A DNA stretch of 64,000 nucleotides, taken from the NCBI GenBank assembly GCA_040437565.1, contig JBDOQK010000084.1:18932-82931 (forward strand), given 5' to 3'. The position numbers and the translations under genes were made by a program. Below the pieces are notes generated by a model, which saw only the letters and a list, made by a program, of their open reading frames with translations, was not told the DNA's origin and ran no database searches. The DNA comes from Albugo candida. Lineage: Eukaryota > Oomycota > Peronosporomycetes > Albuginales. Of this stretch, positions 34,600 to 46,958 are shown one piece after another. How positions within the stretch are numbered: position 1 is the first letter of the stretch; every line of letters starts with the position of its first letter.

Positions 34600-36184
34600 C
34601 GAATGAATGTCTCCAACGCAATCAGTTAACTTCGAGTTGCAAATGAAGCCTGACGCGTTGACGGGGCCCGTGCCCCTTTCCGTTTTTCGAAGGATGAGCA
34701 GGACGCACTGCAGCAATTCGCTGAAGATATCATACGAAAAGGATGGATTGAAGCATCAAACTCTTCATTATTCTCATATTTTTTTTCGGATTTCAAAGAA
34801 AGATCCCACAACCGGAAAGTTCCCTTAACGTGCTGGACCCTAAACGTGCTGGATGGCCTCGAAGCGGATATTCGAAGATCTTCAATTGATGGATGATTAA
34901 CTACCGCTATGTTAACAGCATGTCAGTCGTGGCAAAAATTCTTTTACCAATGATCGAAAAGCTATTAGACCGCATGGTTGGATCCAAGTATTTTACGCTT
35001 CTCGATCTTGCACAAGGGTATCATCAAATGGAAGTGTTACCATCAGGTGACCCTATATGGCCTTCAGAACTCAAAAAGAAACGTATGAATGCTGTGTAGC
35101 ACCAATGGTTTATCGGAAATGCCTGGATTCTTTTCACGTCCATGGTGAACGATGTTCGATAAGCTCGGAAAGTTTATTGTCGTATATCTCGACGACATAT
35201 GTATCTTCTCCCATATAATCGAGGACCACGTCAGCCACGTTTGCGGCGTATGCGAAGTGTTGGGCAAGTAGAAGCTTTATGCTCGACAATCCTAATGTGC
35301 ATTTTGTCGTACGGAGTCCCATTCTTCGGGCATATGCTTTCATAAAGAGGTCTGCGAGTCGACCCAAATAAAATTGATACAATCGCAAAGTTTCAAGCGA
35401 CGGCATGTCGCAAGGGATTGCTGAGTTTTATGGGACTAGCTGAATATTGATTCATCTGCAATTTTGTACGGATATCGCGTCCTCTTCGAGATCTCACCAA
35501 GCAAGATACTTAATGAAACTGGAGGCATGATCAGAAAAAAGCGTTCAACGCATTAAAAGTCACACTGCAGAAGTCGCCGACCCTGAAGTTGCCAAACTTT
35601 ACTCACTCTTTCATTGTAACGACGGATGCTTGTGGATTCTCTATGGGTGGTGTTTTTTCGCAACGTATCGACGACAACGACCAATCAATTTCATATTATT
35701 TGAATCATCTGGGCTCTCATGAATTAAAATGGCCAGCTCACGAGAAACAGCTGTTAGCCATCTAGACTGCTGTGGAAAATGGAGTGCGTATCTCCATGGA
35801 CGATATCTTTCAGTCTATACCGACAAGTCAGCGTGCAAGTGGATGTTCCACCATCCAAAAGTGTCTCCAAAGATGTCGCGAATGCTGACGTTCTTTACCC
35901 CGTTTGACTTTGTCTTACATCATGTGAAAGGACGGTCAAATGTCGTGGCCGACGGATTATCTTGTTCAGCAGTGTCTGGAGATCATTCCAACGCACCCTC
36001 TGTTTCTATTAATCATGTTCCCGATATGTCGCACGTCGTACATGAGTGCACAGATGCCTGTAATCGACACACCAATCTGCTGGATAAAGACATGGTTCAC
36101 TGGGCCCTCATTCAGTACCTTCTGCTGGATGCCTCCCAACTCTTACTCGAATACGAGCAGGTGTGGGGGGCAGTCGTCTCATAG
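34600..36184 (+). pseudogene. Reverse transcriptase and RNase H remnants (second chromovirus)
   Basis: Landmarks: NYRYVNSMSVVAKILLP and LLDLAQGYHQMEV (34893-35050), the catalytic stretch FIVVYLDDICIFS (about 35173-35213), then RNase H with YTDKSACKWMFHHP (about 35818-35860) and HHVKGRSNVVADGLS (about 35918-35965). The order matches the element at 15.6 kb. The gene is broken. Confidence 0.85.
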
Positions 36185-36309
36185 GAGTCACTCAGGAGCA
36201 AATCCATAACGCCGAGTTTCACGTTGTGCGCGCACATCTTAGCAAAGAAATGCGAAAAGCGATTCAGCAAGGATATCGCAAAGACAAGTTTTTCAGCAAG
36301 ATATTAAGA

Positions 36310-37260
36310 TATTAAAATCAAAGCAGGCGAATGTCAACTCCGTAATCGACAAAGGACCCATACATTTGAAGAAAGAGGGTGCAATGCAGCAATTATGTAT
36401 TCCAGACACGCCGGAATTAAAGAAAAAGATCTTATGAGAGTTTCACGATGCAGCCACAGCAGCATATCCAGGAGTGTGCAGAACTGCATGAAGTCGAAAC
36501 AATGGTAGTACTGGCCGGAGATACTTGACACGGTACAGAAGTACGTCGAGACATGTGAAGCATGCGCTCGATGGAAGTCAGACATCCATCAAAAGAGCGG
36601 ATTCATGATTCCTATCACCGTTGCGGAGGAATGCTGGGAAGTAGTGTCAATGGACTTCATTACTTGGCGACCCTTGTCGGAAGGGTATGACGCTATTTGC
36701 TTCGTCGTAGACAAGCTGTCCAAGCGACCGATTTAGGTACCAACGTCTGAGACTACTGAGTCGAGAGACACCGAGAAGTTCTTTTTCGATGCCGTAATCC
36801 GACATCATGGACTGCCGAAGTTATCATCAGTGATCGGGATCCGAAGTTGAGGGCAAACTTCTGGAAATCTCTAATGAACATAATGGGTGTCAAGCTATGC
36901 ATGACGACCGCTCATAGGGCATAGGAAGAGGAACAGACAGAACGCCAAAACTTGGTTTAGAAGACGCATTACGCTGCCTGGTATCGTACAGCGGAGAGAA
37001 CTGGGCAAAGATTCTTGGTACCATATAGTACGCTTACGCCACCTCGGTGAACGCTTTTACTAAACTCACCCCGTTTGAGATCGATACCGGAAGAAAGGTA
37101 CCCGACCTAATTGCTCACGAATACAGATACTCCGAGGTTCGGGATCTGCAACTAATCTCAGAATTCGCCTCAAAGTTCTCCATAGATCGTGAAGAGCTAG
37201 TGCGTAAAGCATATGAAAACCTAGAACAGGCCCAGGCAATGCAGTAGAAGTACTACGACG
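36310..37260 (+). pseudogene. Integrase remnant (second chromovirus)
   Basis: The zinc-binding region is faint (cysteine pair near 36560-36570). The core has EVVSMDFIT and FVVDKLSKRP (about 36640-36730) and a SDRDPKL-type stretch near 36833. The later segment FTKLTPFEIDTGRKVPD (37047-37110) matches the LSPFEFDTERQVSN stretch of the other element. The gene is broken. Confidence 0.82.
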
Positions 37261-37509
37261 TTAAAGAATAAGCCTCACCTTCGATGTTGGTGACTTAGTT
37301 CCGCTGAAAACCAAGAAACTGCCACTCAAAACAATTACAGCTCACATTGAGTTGGAGGAAGGAAAGGTCGCGGCTAAAAAAAAGATGATCAACACGAATT
37401 TAGCTAAGTTAAAGCTACCGAAATATATAGAGACTGCACTCATCATCCAACGTCGACCTAATCCCTCCATAGAAGCCAAATACCTCTGAGTTCGCTGGAC
37501 GACCAATTC

Positions 37510-37748
37510 CGAAAGTTTCCTTAGTTATCCTAGAGTCAGACACGGGAGAGGAACTACACATTGTGGAAATATTGATTCGTTGCCGGCATCCCGATCATCA
37601 AATAGAATGGCTAGTAAAATGGAACGTCCACCCGGAGTGTGATAGTAATTAGGAGCGCGAGAAAGCTATCCGCCACGTTTCACATCGGCAGCGACTAATA
37701 CAGGACTTTTGGGACCACCAACGCGAAGTAAAGTCATGGGAGATATCA
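37510..37748 (+). pseudogene. Chromodomain remnant (second chromovirus)
   Basis: The stretch with EELHIVEILIRC and IEWLVKWNVHPEC corresponds to the chromodomain core at 20400-20510. It is followed by RHVSH and QDFW as in the other element, and ends at the 3' LTR. It is decayed. Confidence 0.82.
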
Positions 37749-37997
37749 TGACGTCTTGTACGCGCGACACGACAGAGCGCCTACCCGGGTGTGCTGCACA
37801 ACCAAATGCATATTGGATAGGCCATGACGTCGAAGTATGATGTCATTAAATAATGTCACAGTCTACCGTCACGAGAAGACGACACCACGAAGCTTCTAGA
37901 ATATCTATACTGGCAGGATTACAGGTAGCACAGTGTAGCGAACTAAGGACCTATATCTCTTCAGTTAGAAATATACCAAGTGAAGCTCAATTCTGCA
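37749..37997 (+). repeat. 3' LTR of the second chromovirus
   Basis: It shares with the 5' LTR the stretches CCATGACGTC, CTAAGGACCTA and AAATATACCAAGTGAAG, and ends about TTCTGCA. The palindromic sites are partly degraded. Confidence 0.78.
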
Positions 37998-40935
37998 CAA
38001 GAATAGTCTAAAACTACTGCGATTTATCAATCAAATAAGATTCATGATTGCAAGTATATGTTAAACACGAATGTCTTCGTACCAGAACCAACGAAAGTGA
38101 AACCTGTAAATTCCTTGGAACGTTTGAAGACGCAATGAAAATGAAAGCAGAGTGTCAGTTGCTAGCTTTGTTCGAAGAAAAAACACCGCCCAAAGGTCAT
38201 GTCTCTGATACCACAAGCTTCACTAAATGAGCTTTGGATTCATTCTTTTGGTCTCAACAATTTCCCTTGATATTCCTCCAGACAAGCAGCAACAAATGGT
38301 CGATTCTTTGGTAGATTAGCTGAATGCGAGTTCTGTTATAATAAATACTTGTAGTTGCTACAATTCCGTAATTCGGCTTTTTACGATTCTCTGGTCACCC
38401 ACACCTTGCGTTCAGGTGCCCATTTCGGTTCTCTTCCTACGAATGAGTTGATGGACGTGTCTAAAAGCAATTTGCGGAGTGGATGAAGAAGTTAGATGAT
38501 GCTTTCAACTAGCAGGATGGGTACTGATCAAACAAACAACATCTGGAGCGATATCGCTAATGACGATGGTGCAAATGATGTAACGACAAGAAAGAAAAAT
38601 AATGCGCACAAATGAGTGGATTCCAATGGTAAGTTTAGGTGAGAGGAGTTCAATTTATCGAAACTTCGGACCCAGTACCAAATCATTAAGTGTAAGTTAG
38701 TACATTTCAATCAGAATAGACACTAAATAATTGCAGTGGGAAATTGCTAAGGTCAATTAGTGGAATGAAGGTTCACACTAAGCATTTTTTAAGTCAAAGC
38801 CAATACAATACTTGAGGAAGCGCGATGTTGATATCGCTTTCACTTCATTCCGATGCATTTCTTAGCTAGCAGAAAGATAAATATGTTTACAAATTGTGCG
38901 TGGGCCTCCATGCAAGCTACAGGACTCAAACAGTTTTCTCACTAGCGACACAGATTGGAAACATATTTACATCGTAGACGACTTAGAGCCTGCCGAGTGG
39001 ATATACAGAATACACACGATGCTGTACCAGAAGCCTCATATCGTCCTTGCAATAATTGAAATTCACATCGTCATCGTTCAAGGTGTCCAGACGTCTCAGA
39101 TCGATCCTTAATCACATTTGTTATTCTTGTGAATGGATCAAATGCTTCACGAGTATAACAGGGAGGATGGGACGTTGATAACTGCACAGTTTTTTCACGG
39201 ACAATCGCCACAATCTCTACCGATCAGGTAACTCGACCGACTCCCTCTTCTTTAAGAGATTTTCTTTTGCCTGAAGATAAGACATTTTCACCTAAAACTT
39301 ACTTAAAGATCATCTACTCTAGCTCCTGTCTTGTACTAATAGAAAGAAGGAATTTTAAAAGCAAAAGGACTCAACAAAAGGAACACTGCCATATTAACGT
39401 ATGCACCATTCCAAGCAGCAAAGTCAGTCATCTTTATTGATATTAGAAGTCATACATCGGAGCTGTTTGGAAAACCTAGAATAATTTTCTTTTAGAATTG
39501 CTCCAACCTACGTTTATTGATATCGTAAGCAATAGACTTGTGACACTACATAATTCAACAAGAGGCTGGCTCTAGTTGAATTTCGAGTAGGACCCGATGC
39601 TTAAACTAGATACGAGTTATTTCAAAAAGTCGATGTTGTGATCCATTTATATTGCCTCTAGTCACTTCTGCTTCACTTTTTCGTGTTGAATTTACGTACC
39701 GTATCGATGGCCGAGGGCTGTTCATTTCCTGTGCTCAAGAACCATACTGCTCTTTTTTAGTATTTAGCAGGAAAACGACTCGGTGAAGATATTTAGTGGG
39801 ATAGACGTTTCCATGTGATATGCCAAGGTAATGCTTCACAAGCTTCTTATCGACGGTAAAACATTTTGATAGAGAAGACTTCACTATCTGAAGCAGGATG
39901 GGCGTGCTAAGAAAATAGCACCCTAGTATCAAAATATGGAATTTTAGATGCTGAGTATAAGAGGCTGTATCGATACTTTACTCGGAATATCAGTGTCCTG
40001 TATCCACATTAACTCTTCGATAGTCCAATCCAATGCGATCGTATCGATTGTAACAACACAGATAGACTTCGTACTGGTGTTTGCCGCTTTTGCGCTCACA
40101 TAAAGCAATATAGATATGAAGTATTAGCATGGATGTAGCGCTTCATACAATGAAACGTAGAGGTTAGATAATGAAAATTACTTCTTTTCTTTAGAATTAG
40201 TTATCCTATGCGACCACTTTGCCAAATGGCAATATCTGCGACAGAATTACGTATTGTTCATGCGTCGAAGGAGGCAGATAGTCCTCAATTCTATAATAGT
40301 GACATCTTTCGACATGGCTACCCATTCCAATATGCTCTAAATTTTCTCAGCCTAGAAAATATCAATGTGGTAATGTATGACTGTCTTCAAAAAATATCTC
40401 TGCATTCTCAGAAAATAATCAAAAACCGTACGAGCTATTCTATATGAGTGTTATCACAGTGACATGCATGATCTTGTTGTATTAAGCTTTCTTTTGTGGA
40501 GTATTTTGGCATGGTAACGTCATGTATTTTTAAAAATACAAGTGTCTCGGATTGCTTCCAGCGCAATCTATTAAGGCCTCATTTAGATTGTCAGATATCA
40601 TCGAAATATACTGAGATAGGAGCAAAGAAGGCGCGGCCTCCAAGTCGTATAAATAAATGAACGCAGCATCAGTAGGACGACTTCACGGCATCGTCAAAAT
40701 GTGTTTATAATCACAAATAGACTATCTTTCCGTTCGAAGAACCTCGGAACGCGAAAGTGTTTATCATACATCAGTTATACTCTCCCCCTGGAACGTGAAC
40801 TTCTTGCAATAGTATACAGAGAAACAACGCCCGCATTGTTAGGAGTTGGTGAAGGCAGTTACGAAGTAGAAGACTGGTGCGTCGATCTATCTTCTCCGAT
40901 TGAGCACTTGAGTCATGACCCGTAACCGAGAGTGT
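37998..40935. other. Intergenic, no nameable gene
   Basis: Short frames at 38048-38230, 38896-39111 and 40208-40447 show no recognisable motif. At about 38540-38575 a plus-strand translation contains SDIANDDGAND, similar to YDFANDSIDDDGAN at about 51755-51800, which hints at two relics of one unknown gene. Otherwise nothing seen. Confidence 0.45.
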
Positions 40936-40940
40936 AAAAA

Positions 40941-40964
40941 AGGTGTACGGATTGGTTTATATGA
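40941..40964 (+). promoter_or_regulatory. Upstream block shared by two CCG genes
   Basis: AGGTGT, then GATTGGTT, then ATAT recurs in the same order and spacing upstream of the relative at 59 kb (59365-59388, minus strand); about 19 of 24 positions agree. It lies 97 bp before the chosen start. GATTGGTT contains an inverted CCAAT box. A promoter role is inferred from conservation alone. Confidence 0.5.
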
Positions 40965-41060
40965 TAAAATGTACGTGGCATAACCAAGACATAATAATTG
41001 GCTGATTCGATGCCACGTGTCAAAAATATCCAATTCAATTCACGCAGGCTAAAGAAAAGC

Positions 41061-43172
41061 ATGTTGAGCACCGCGTTCTATGTCTTGCTTTTCGGTGCCC
41101 TGGTGTCAGTGTATGGGGTGCTACAGTCCAAGTATGTTCACAATGTAGAAGGCATTTTTAATGTAACAATTCCTTCCGGGAATGATTTCTCAACATGCCA
41201 CTGGTGCCTCGTCACGTTTATCGGTATAAATAGAATTGATTTGATCCAAGCCAGCCAGACCTACAGAGTCTACTGGCTTCATGGACGTCATACAAATGTG
41301 TTAAAAGCGTTTTTATCATATTGCAATTCTAGGACAGTATGTCGTATATCCGCTTCTACAACCGGATCATCTATTTTGAATGATCCAATACAAAGCGGCT
41401 ATCAGCATGTTACCACTGCAACAAAAGCAAATAGTATCGAGACTATTATTTGTCTATTCGCAGCGTCAATTGCAAAAAAGAAAGTGGAAGAGACTGAGAA
41501 TTATTTTCATTCTCAACAATGGAACTATGATAAATCATTAAGCATGCGTCAACAAGTATTGAAAATTGCAGTATCGTTCGATAGGAATTTACCAGCCAAG
41601 AAAACGAAGGTCTTCAATGATTTAGCTGATCAACAATCAGAAGGTTATACGCTTTTGCATCAACATCGAGAAATCGCAAATAAGAACATCTTAGAAACTG
41701 AAAGTCTACAAAATGATCACCCGTCGATGCGATGCATCATCGTCTCTTCTTATCGCGAAGACGCCGTTTGTCGAGAATGTCTGGCTATGCACAGCGCCTC
41801 GTTAGCCATTCGAACATATTTCTTATTCAAAAGGTCGTCTTCTTCATCGGCTGAGTTATGCGTCTTTCGCAGCATTCATGAATCATCAGAAATCATTAAA
41901 AACTGTAAGGGAAATTTCTGCTCGGTAATGCAGCACTGGAAAACAAGCGAATGCGATCAAGCGGTTGATATATTAGCTATTCGGGAACAAGGTGCCGTAA
42001 AAATAAATGAGATGCATGATGATACGATACAAAGTCATAGGCCAGCAATCCCAGATGAGAAACGCAAGAGCTTGGAAGAAATCACACAGATCCTGAAGTA
42101 TCTTGCCCGCAAGAGGATGGCCCGAGTTTCTAAAAGATTAACCAATATCCTGCAAACGTTCACATACACCAATATATTTGAAATACCAAAACCGAACAAG
42201 CTCGTCTGCATCAAAAGTATCTCATCTATCAACAAGAGTATGGAATGCATCAGTCGTATTCTAAAAAATGTAGCGGCAGCTCGTGTCGTTATATTTGTGA
42301 CAGCTACGAATGCAATTTTACTGGTGGGTACTTCAGATCATTTGATATATGAGCGACAAGAGTGTAATCACGTAACAGTAGATGACGAGGACTGCAAGAT
42401 GTATACTGGTGCCGAAAAGATGAACACAGAAATGTACGAGAACCCACTAAAGCCGCACTACAGCGATGAAAAAGACGGCTCTTGCCATATATCCTATCAT
42501 AATCCTTCGGGCCAACGTCGTTGTTATTCGAAAATGCGGAAGTTCTATTCTTCAGGCTCCCAAAAACCAAAACTTTTCCCACTTACTGATACATCGGTCT
42601 TAGTTGACACTTCAGAGCCTGATTCGGAGGAAACCATGGCATCGAATCAAAACCATCGAAAAAGTAAAATGACCTATACTCCACGTTCATGTCATAGAAT
42701 TCAAGAGGCCCCTGATGCATTTTGTTCTGAGCACCAAGCCTTCATTAAACCAACTCCCATGAATTCTTGCGACCAAGTTGTTATCCACGAATTTACTAAA
42801 AACCGCATTCCAGTGGGTTTATGGCCTCCTAAAAATCATATCAAGTATCACAGCCTAGATGATGTAGCATATGATAAAATCTATTCGCATTTTTTATCAA
42901 ATTCTGGCACAGAACTCTGGCCTGCTGGGAATAGTATCGCGTTTGTGGAGTACGAATGTGAAGCGTCCAAGCAGATAGATTGTGTAAGATGCGTTCTACA
43001 ACACACGGAAGTATACTTATCTTACGATGACGAATCAACCACGGGAGGATATGTATGGATGCGACCGGCACCCTCGGTAATTCTCAAGTCGTGTGTTAGC
43101 GATAGCATTTGCTCAAGGCTTACATATAATGCGCACCGAGCACAGCTTGAACGGCCAAGTGAGCTTCTGTAA
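41061..43172 (+). CDS. CCG-class (CX2CX5G) candidate secreted effector, 703 residues
   Basis: An uninterrupted gene, probably encoding a protein secreted into the host plant. The start is set at 41061 because the relative at 59 kb begins at the same place (MLSTA...) and because this puts a signal peptide (residues 1-19 or so, FYVLLFGALVSVYG) at the N-terminus; an upstream ATG at 40998 would add 21 polar residues. C46, C49 and G55 give the CX2CX5G motif of the Albugo CCG class. I read five cysteine modules: C46/C49...C88/C94; C237/C240...C282/C287; C396...C435/C445; C488...C544/C555; C641/C644...C678/C684. Modules 3 and 4 lack one cysteine of the front pair. No transmembrane segment after the signal, no RXLR. 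Some CCG proteins are recognised by plant NLR receptors; the biochemical role is unknown. Whether it is expressed cannot be seen. Confidence 0.85.
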   Translation: MLSTAFYVLLFGALVSVYGVLQSKYVHNVEGIFNVTIPSGNDFSTCHWCLVTFIGINRIDLIQASQTYRVYWLHGRHTNVLKAFLSYCNSRTVCRISASTTGSSILNDPIQSGYQHVTTATKANSIETIICLFAASIAKKKVEETENYFHSQQWNYDKSLSMRQQVLKIAVSFDRNLPAKKTKVFNDLADQQSEGYTLLHQHREIANKNILETESLQNDHPSMRCIIVSSYREDAVCRECLAMHSASLAIRTYFLFKRSSSSSAELCVFRSIHESSEIIKNCKGNFCSVMQHWKTSECDQAVDILAIREQGAVKINEMHDDTIQSHRPAIPDEKRKSLEEITQILKYLARKRMARVSKRLTNILQTFTYTNIFEIPKPNKLVCIKSISSINKSMECISRILKNVAAARVVIFVTATNAILLVGTSDHLIYERQECNHVTVDDEDCKMYTGAEKMNTEMYENPLKPHYSDEKDGSCHISYHNPSGQRRCYSKMRKFYSSGSQKPKLFPLTDTSVLVDTSEPDSEETMASNQNHRKSKMTYTPRSCHRIQEAPDAFCSEHQAFIKPTPMNSCDQVVIHEFTKNRIPVGLWPPKNHIKYHSLDDVAYDKIYSHFLSNSGTELWPAGNSIAFVEYECEASKQIDCVRCVLQHTEVYLSYDDESTTGGYVWMRPAPSVILKSCVSDSICSRLTYNAHRAQLERPSELL

Positions 43173-46100
43173 TCAACATTATAAACATTAGGTGCAGAGA
43201 AGAGTGAGAAATAGTCCTGGTGTTTTGGAAGAATAATATAGCAGTGCATTTTATGATGATTACTCCATCCGACATGCTGGAAGAATTTTTCGAGTACGTT
43301 ATAGTGAAGGTAGAGCTTCTGAACATCCTCCTTTTCATACATAACATACCTCGTTCTAGATACATGAAGTAGTTCAGATTTGATGTCTCACGTGACCTTG
43401 ATAATGCGTTTTATAGTATAGCGTTGCCTAATCAGCGTTTCGATGTTGCCTCTTAGGCAACATATCGTGAGATGTTTAAGTGAGCTGAACATAGTGTCAA
43501 AAAGAGGGATCAGTGTCCACATATATTCTATGAGAAATGAGATCAAGGGAAAGGTGGGTGTTCGCAGCTATGTTAAACCCGTTATATACTAATTTGTTCA
43601 GTTGAATCATGTCTTTAGCTAAATCATAAGAATCTCTGTGTGTCCAACCAGGACTAAATGTTTACTGTATACCTAAAATAATGCCACTGAAAAACAGTCA
43701 TTCTTCAAACACAGAGTGATATATCTTTCTAGTTAGAAGGAAACATGAGTATTATCATAAGCATAAAATCGTTCTCGATCAATATTTATGAAGGTTATAG
43801 CCAATGTAGGAGCCATCTCGTGATAAAAGAATTTATCAAGATTTCAACGCACAACCTTTTTCTTATAACGGGGCTGGGATATAAATTCGGTCACTCAGCT
43901 CCGTTTTTGAACCAAATATTTACTTGCCGTATGGCTGTGACGAAATAGTGGAGAAAATAGGTAAATCTCTTTATAGTCTTTGTCCTAGTAATGAACGACA
44001 ATATCTATGTTTTACACGGTAATGCAACTCGTTTAAAACTCCCTACTTCTATCACTTGATTCAATTCTTCAGAATGCAGATTGATGGACGTGTCTTGTCA
44101 CCCACGAAAAAATTGTAATCAGTCTTTGAGATAGATAGCCACACATGACTACCGAACCAGACCGTTGTACATTTAGATTAATGGCTTCAAGACGTGTTCA
44201 ATACGTATAGATCATTTCGATACATCTGATTAAACAACGACTGGATAACATAAACGTACTTGTGAAACAACCAATATTCAGGCATTCTAAGGCGTTCTGA
44301 TACACATCACATTGGAAACGGCTTGACAGCCTTGATTTTGCTCACATCTAAAGCTCATCTTTTAATTTATGACTTACAAAATATCCATAAGTTTTGAATG
44401 GTATTTGGAAACCTCGTTGCGCATATGATAGCGATTGGAGTGCTTAGGTATTGCGGCAACTTGTCCCTTATTGAAACTAGTTTAACCTACCGAACACGTT
44501 ATGGAACAACGATCAGTAGTCGCTTACTTTTTTTTAATCTAGGCCCACGTGGTCGTATGCTCATTTTAAATTCGGGCGGTTGATAAGAGAATGCAATAAC
44601 ACGGTCAAGTTTTTAATTCAATAATGCCTAAAAGCAGGCATATACATGATAAGAATTGATATGATTTCGTATCTTTGTTCTTCACCGTAAGGCAACACAC
44701 TTCTCTAGTGTGGTATCAAGAACGTTGCATACATCACAAGACGTCCATCACTAGAAGCTTAACACGGCTACAAAAACGTCCACAGCATGATTCAAAAATA
44801 CGTATGAGCCTCGCATTTCTCAGGATATAGAAAATAATGAGCTGCGCGTGATTGATTTCCATTCGCTATGGAATCTGTTTTTTATGGCAATGCGATGTCT
44901 GACGCGCTAAAAGGGTATCCAGCACCACTTAACGTCTGCATTTCACATCATGCAACTCGTTGACTGGAGAGTTGCGATTTCAGAGGTCGTCTTCTATCCG
45001 CTAGATACACTAATCGATCCAGGAGTCTTTGGCTCCGAACTATCGAAGAGTTTTTTTGTTTAAGAAGATCAAAAGCACTGGCGATAATCCAACGGGCTTA
45101 CCATGTTGAACAATAGTCCACTTGTTACTACAGCAAACACTGATCTCATTGTGAGAGATATTTCTATAGAATTTTGTTGATTACAACCCAGTAATTATGT
45201 TGCGATATACAATGAGGAGGAAGGTTTCTAAGTTTGGATATTGTATTCGAGCTTACTACGCATACTTTTTTGCTCAAATTGCTTTTGTATCGAAGCTGTA
45301 ACAACTGACCACCATTGCAACGATTGTTATCTCGAATTCTCATTGATGAATGGATACAATCTTTGTAGGACATATCACGTCGCACGTTGAACTTAGGCAC
45401 TCGCATGTCTTATCGTTTGGGTGCTGTGAAAAAGTTAAATTATATACGAGAAATTGAATGAACTAGCACACGATGCAAGAAGACAAATGGTTGCTTGTTT
45501 GCAACAAAGTAAACTGGCTGCGATTTCTCGATTTTATTCAGAGCCTCTACAACGAATGAGTAGCCTGCCACATCAAGGCTATCGATTTGAATAAGTATGT
45601 TTTTTGTGTAAGTTTGACTTTCGCTCTAGCCCGCATCTTTTGCACTAGCAAAAACCAAGGTTCTTTATTTTAGAGCTCTCAACTGAAAGTTTTTTTAGAA
45701 AGCGATAATAAAACGTGCAGCAGCTTCTCACAGCTCTGCTCAAGGTGGCATCTATTGAAATAATTAGCACGATATCCAGCGTACTAGAACTGATGTAGAA
45801 TTCTTTTCTAGGAATAAGGAAGTATCGGACTTGCGTTAAAAGTCTGGGTGTTAGTCCAACCACAATACGGCATCATTGATAGACTTATTCATAGGGCGGT
45901 GTCGTATATGTTACAGCGGTATGATTTTCTGCCTGCTCGAAATAATCGCCACCATATGCTCTGTCATTATAGAATTAGGAAGGTAGAATAAAATTATCTG
46001 ACCAAAACTGCATCATAAAGTCGGCGCTATACCCGTTCATACCGAAATCAATAACGCTAAGAAATTGTACGCTCAACTCATGTCTACTGACTGAATCTGG

Positions 46101-46950
46101 TCAACAGGAACCAAAGCAAACTTTACAAACTCGACTTTTAAAATGCATTATCTTCGAACATGTCAGGTCGTCAGAGGGAGAAAGGTATATGAACAGAGAA
46201 CGATGTAGAATTCTTAATCTAGGATTCTAGATAGTTGTTTTTCTACAATAAAATACAAAAAGAAGAACACCTGATTGAATTAAAAGCCATTTAGTACATT
46301 TACCAGGAGAAGAGCAGATAAGCAGAAAAGTTTGCGATACTTTTTTGCTTGTGAGAATGGTCGGACACTGCCGCGCACACTGGAATTTGGGTATTCATGA
46401 ACCGGTTTTGATCTGATGCACGCTGTTCCGAGAGTCAGACACTACTAATGTATAGTTACGAATTGAATGTATAACACCATTTAGAATAGCAAGATGACAA
46501 AATGTAAATCAAGACGCAATTTGGAAAACGCTTCTTCGACGGCCTACTCACCGAGTTTGCCAGCGTGTAGTGAAAGACACTCAGTACACATATTTTTTTA
46601 GTGTTAAAAAGCGTGCGTTTTGAACATGGGTTCCAAGCACTTGCAATATGATGTGAGTTCCCCGGATTTGTAGACTCCTCACAATGCAACTTTATCACGA
46701 CAGTTGCTGCTTCAGGTTGCCTTCTAGTCTTTTTTTAAGAAGGGTATAAGTGAGGATATATACGAGACGAGTGGCTTCGACGTTTCACTACTAACATGAA
46801 TGCACCTGCTGCTATAGTAATACATATAAGCGTTGTGTTACGTCCGTTTTTGTTGCAAGTCCGTCGTTGAAATGCCAGCTGTAGAAGACAGAAGGTCAGG
46901 CTTGTATGGATTTAGAATTACACAATTTGACAATTGATAAATTATAGACA
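43173..46950. other. Intergenic, no nameable gene
   Basis: AT-rich, with short frames on both strands and no recognised motif. Cysteine-containing minus-strand frames at 45164-45406 and 46456-46698 faintly recall CCG modules but are not convincing. A small hairpin lies at 43445-43461, about 270 bp after the effector stop. Confidence 0.45.
43445..43461. other. Small perfect hairpin
   Basis: GTTGCCTCTTAGGCAAC forms a 7-bp stem with a 3-base loop. An outer CGAT/ATCG pairing is possible across a two-base bulge. Function unknown; it may be chance or the relic of a mobile element. Confidence 0.5.
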
Positions 46951-46958
46951 TAAAGTAG

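Larger units (their letters stand above)
32029..37997 (+). mobile_element. Second Ty3/gypsy chromovirus, heavily broken
   Basis: A roughly 5970-bp element on the plus strand with diverged LTRs (about 32029-32273 and 37749-37997). It has the same order as the element at 15.6 kb: gag with zinc knuckle, protease region, reverse transcriptase, RNase H, integrase, chromodomain. The 5' LTR is followed by the same primer-binding site (TCTGGTAGCACTTG), so the two elements are related. The LTRs are visibly more diverged than those of the 15.6-kb element, and I find no clear target duplication, which makes this the older insertion. Many breaks. The leader before gag is about 750 bp longer than in the relative. 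Confidence 0.9.

Noticed and set aside
40998-41060. Upstream ATG as start of the 41-kb effector
   Set aside because: It would place 21 polar and basic residues before the hydrophobic signal; the related gene starts at the position equal to 41061.
45164-46698. Minus-strand cysteine-containing frames as another CCG fossil
   Set aside because: A closing pair like CYSKWC is suggestive, but the front CX2C pair and the conserved flanking residues are missing.
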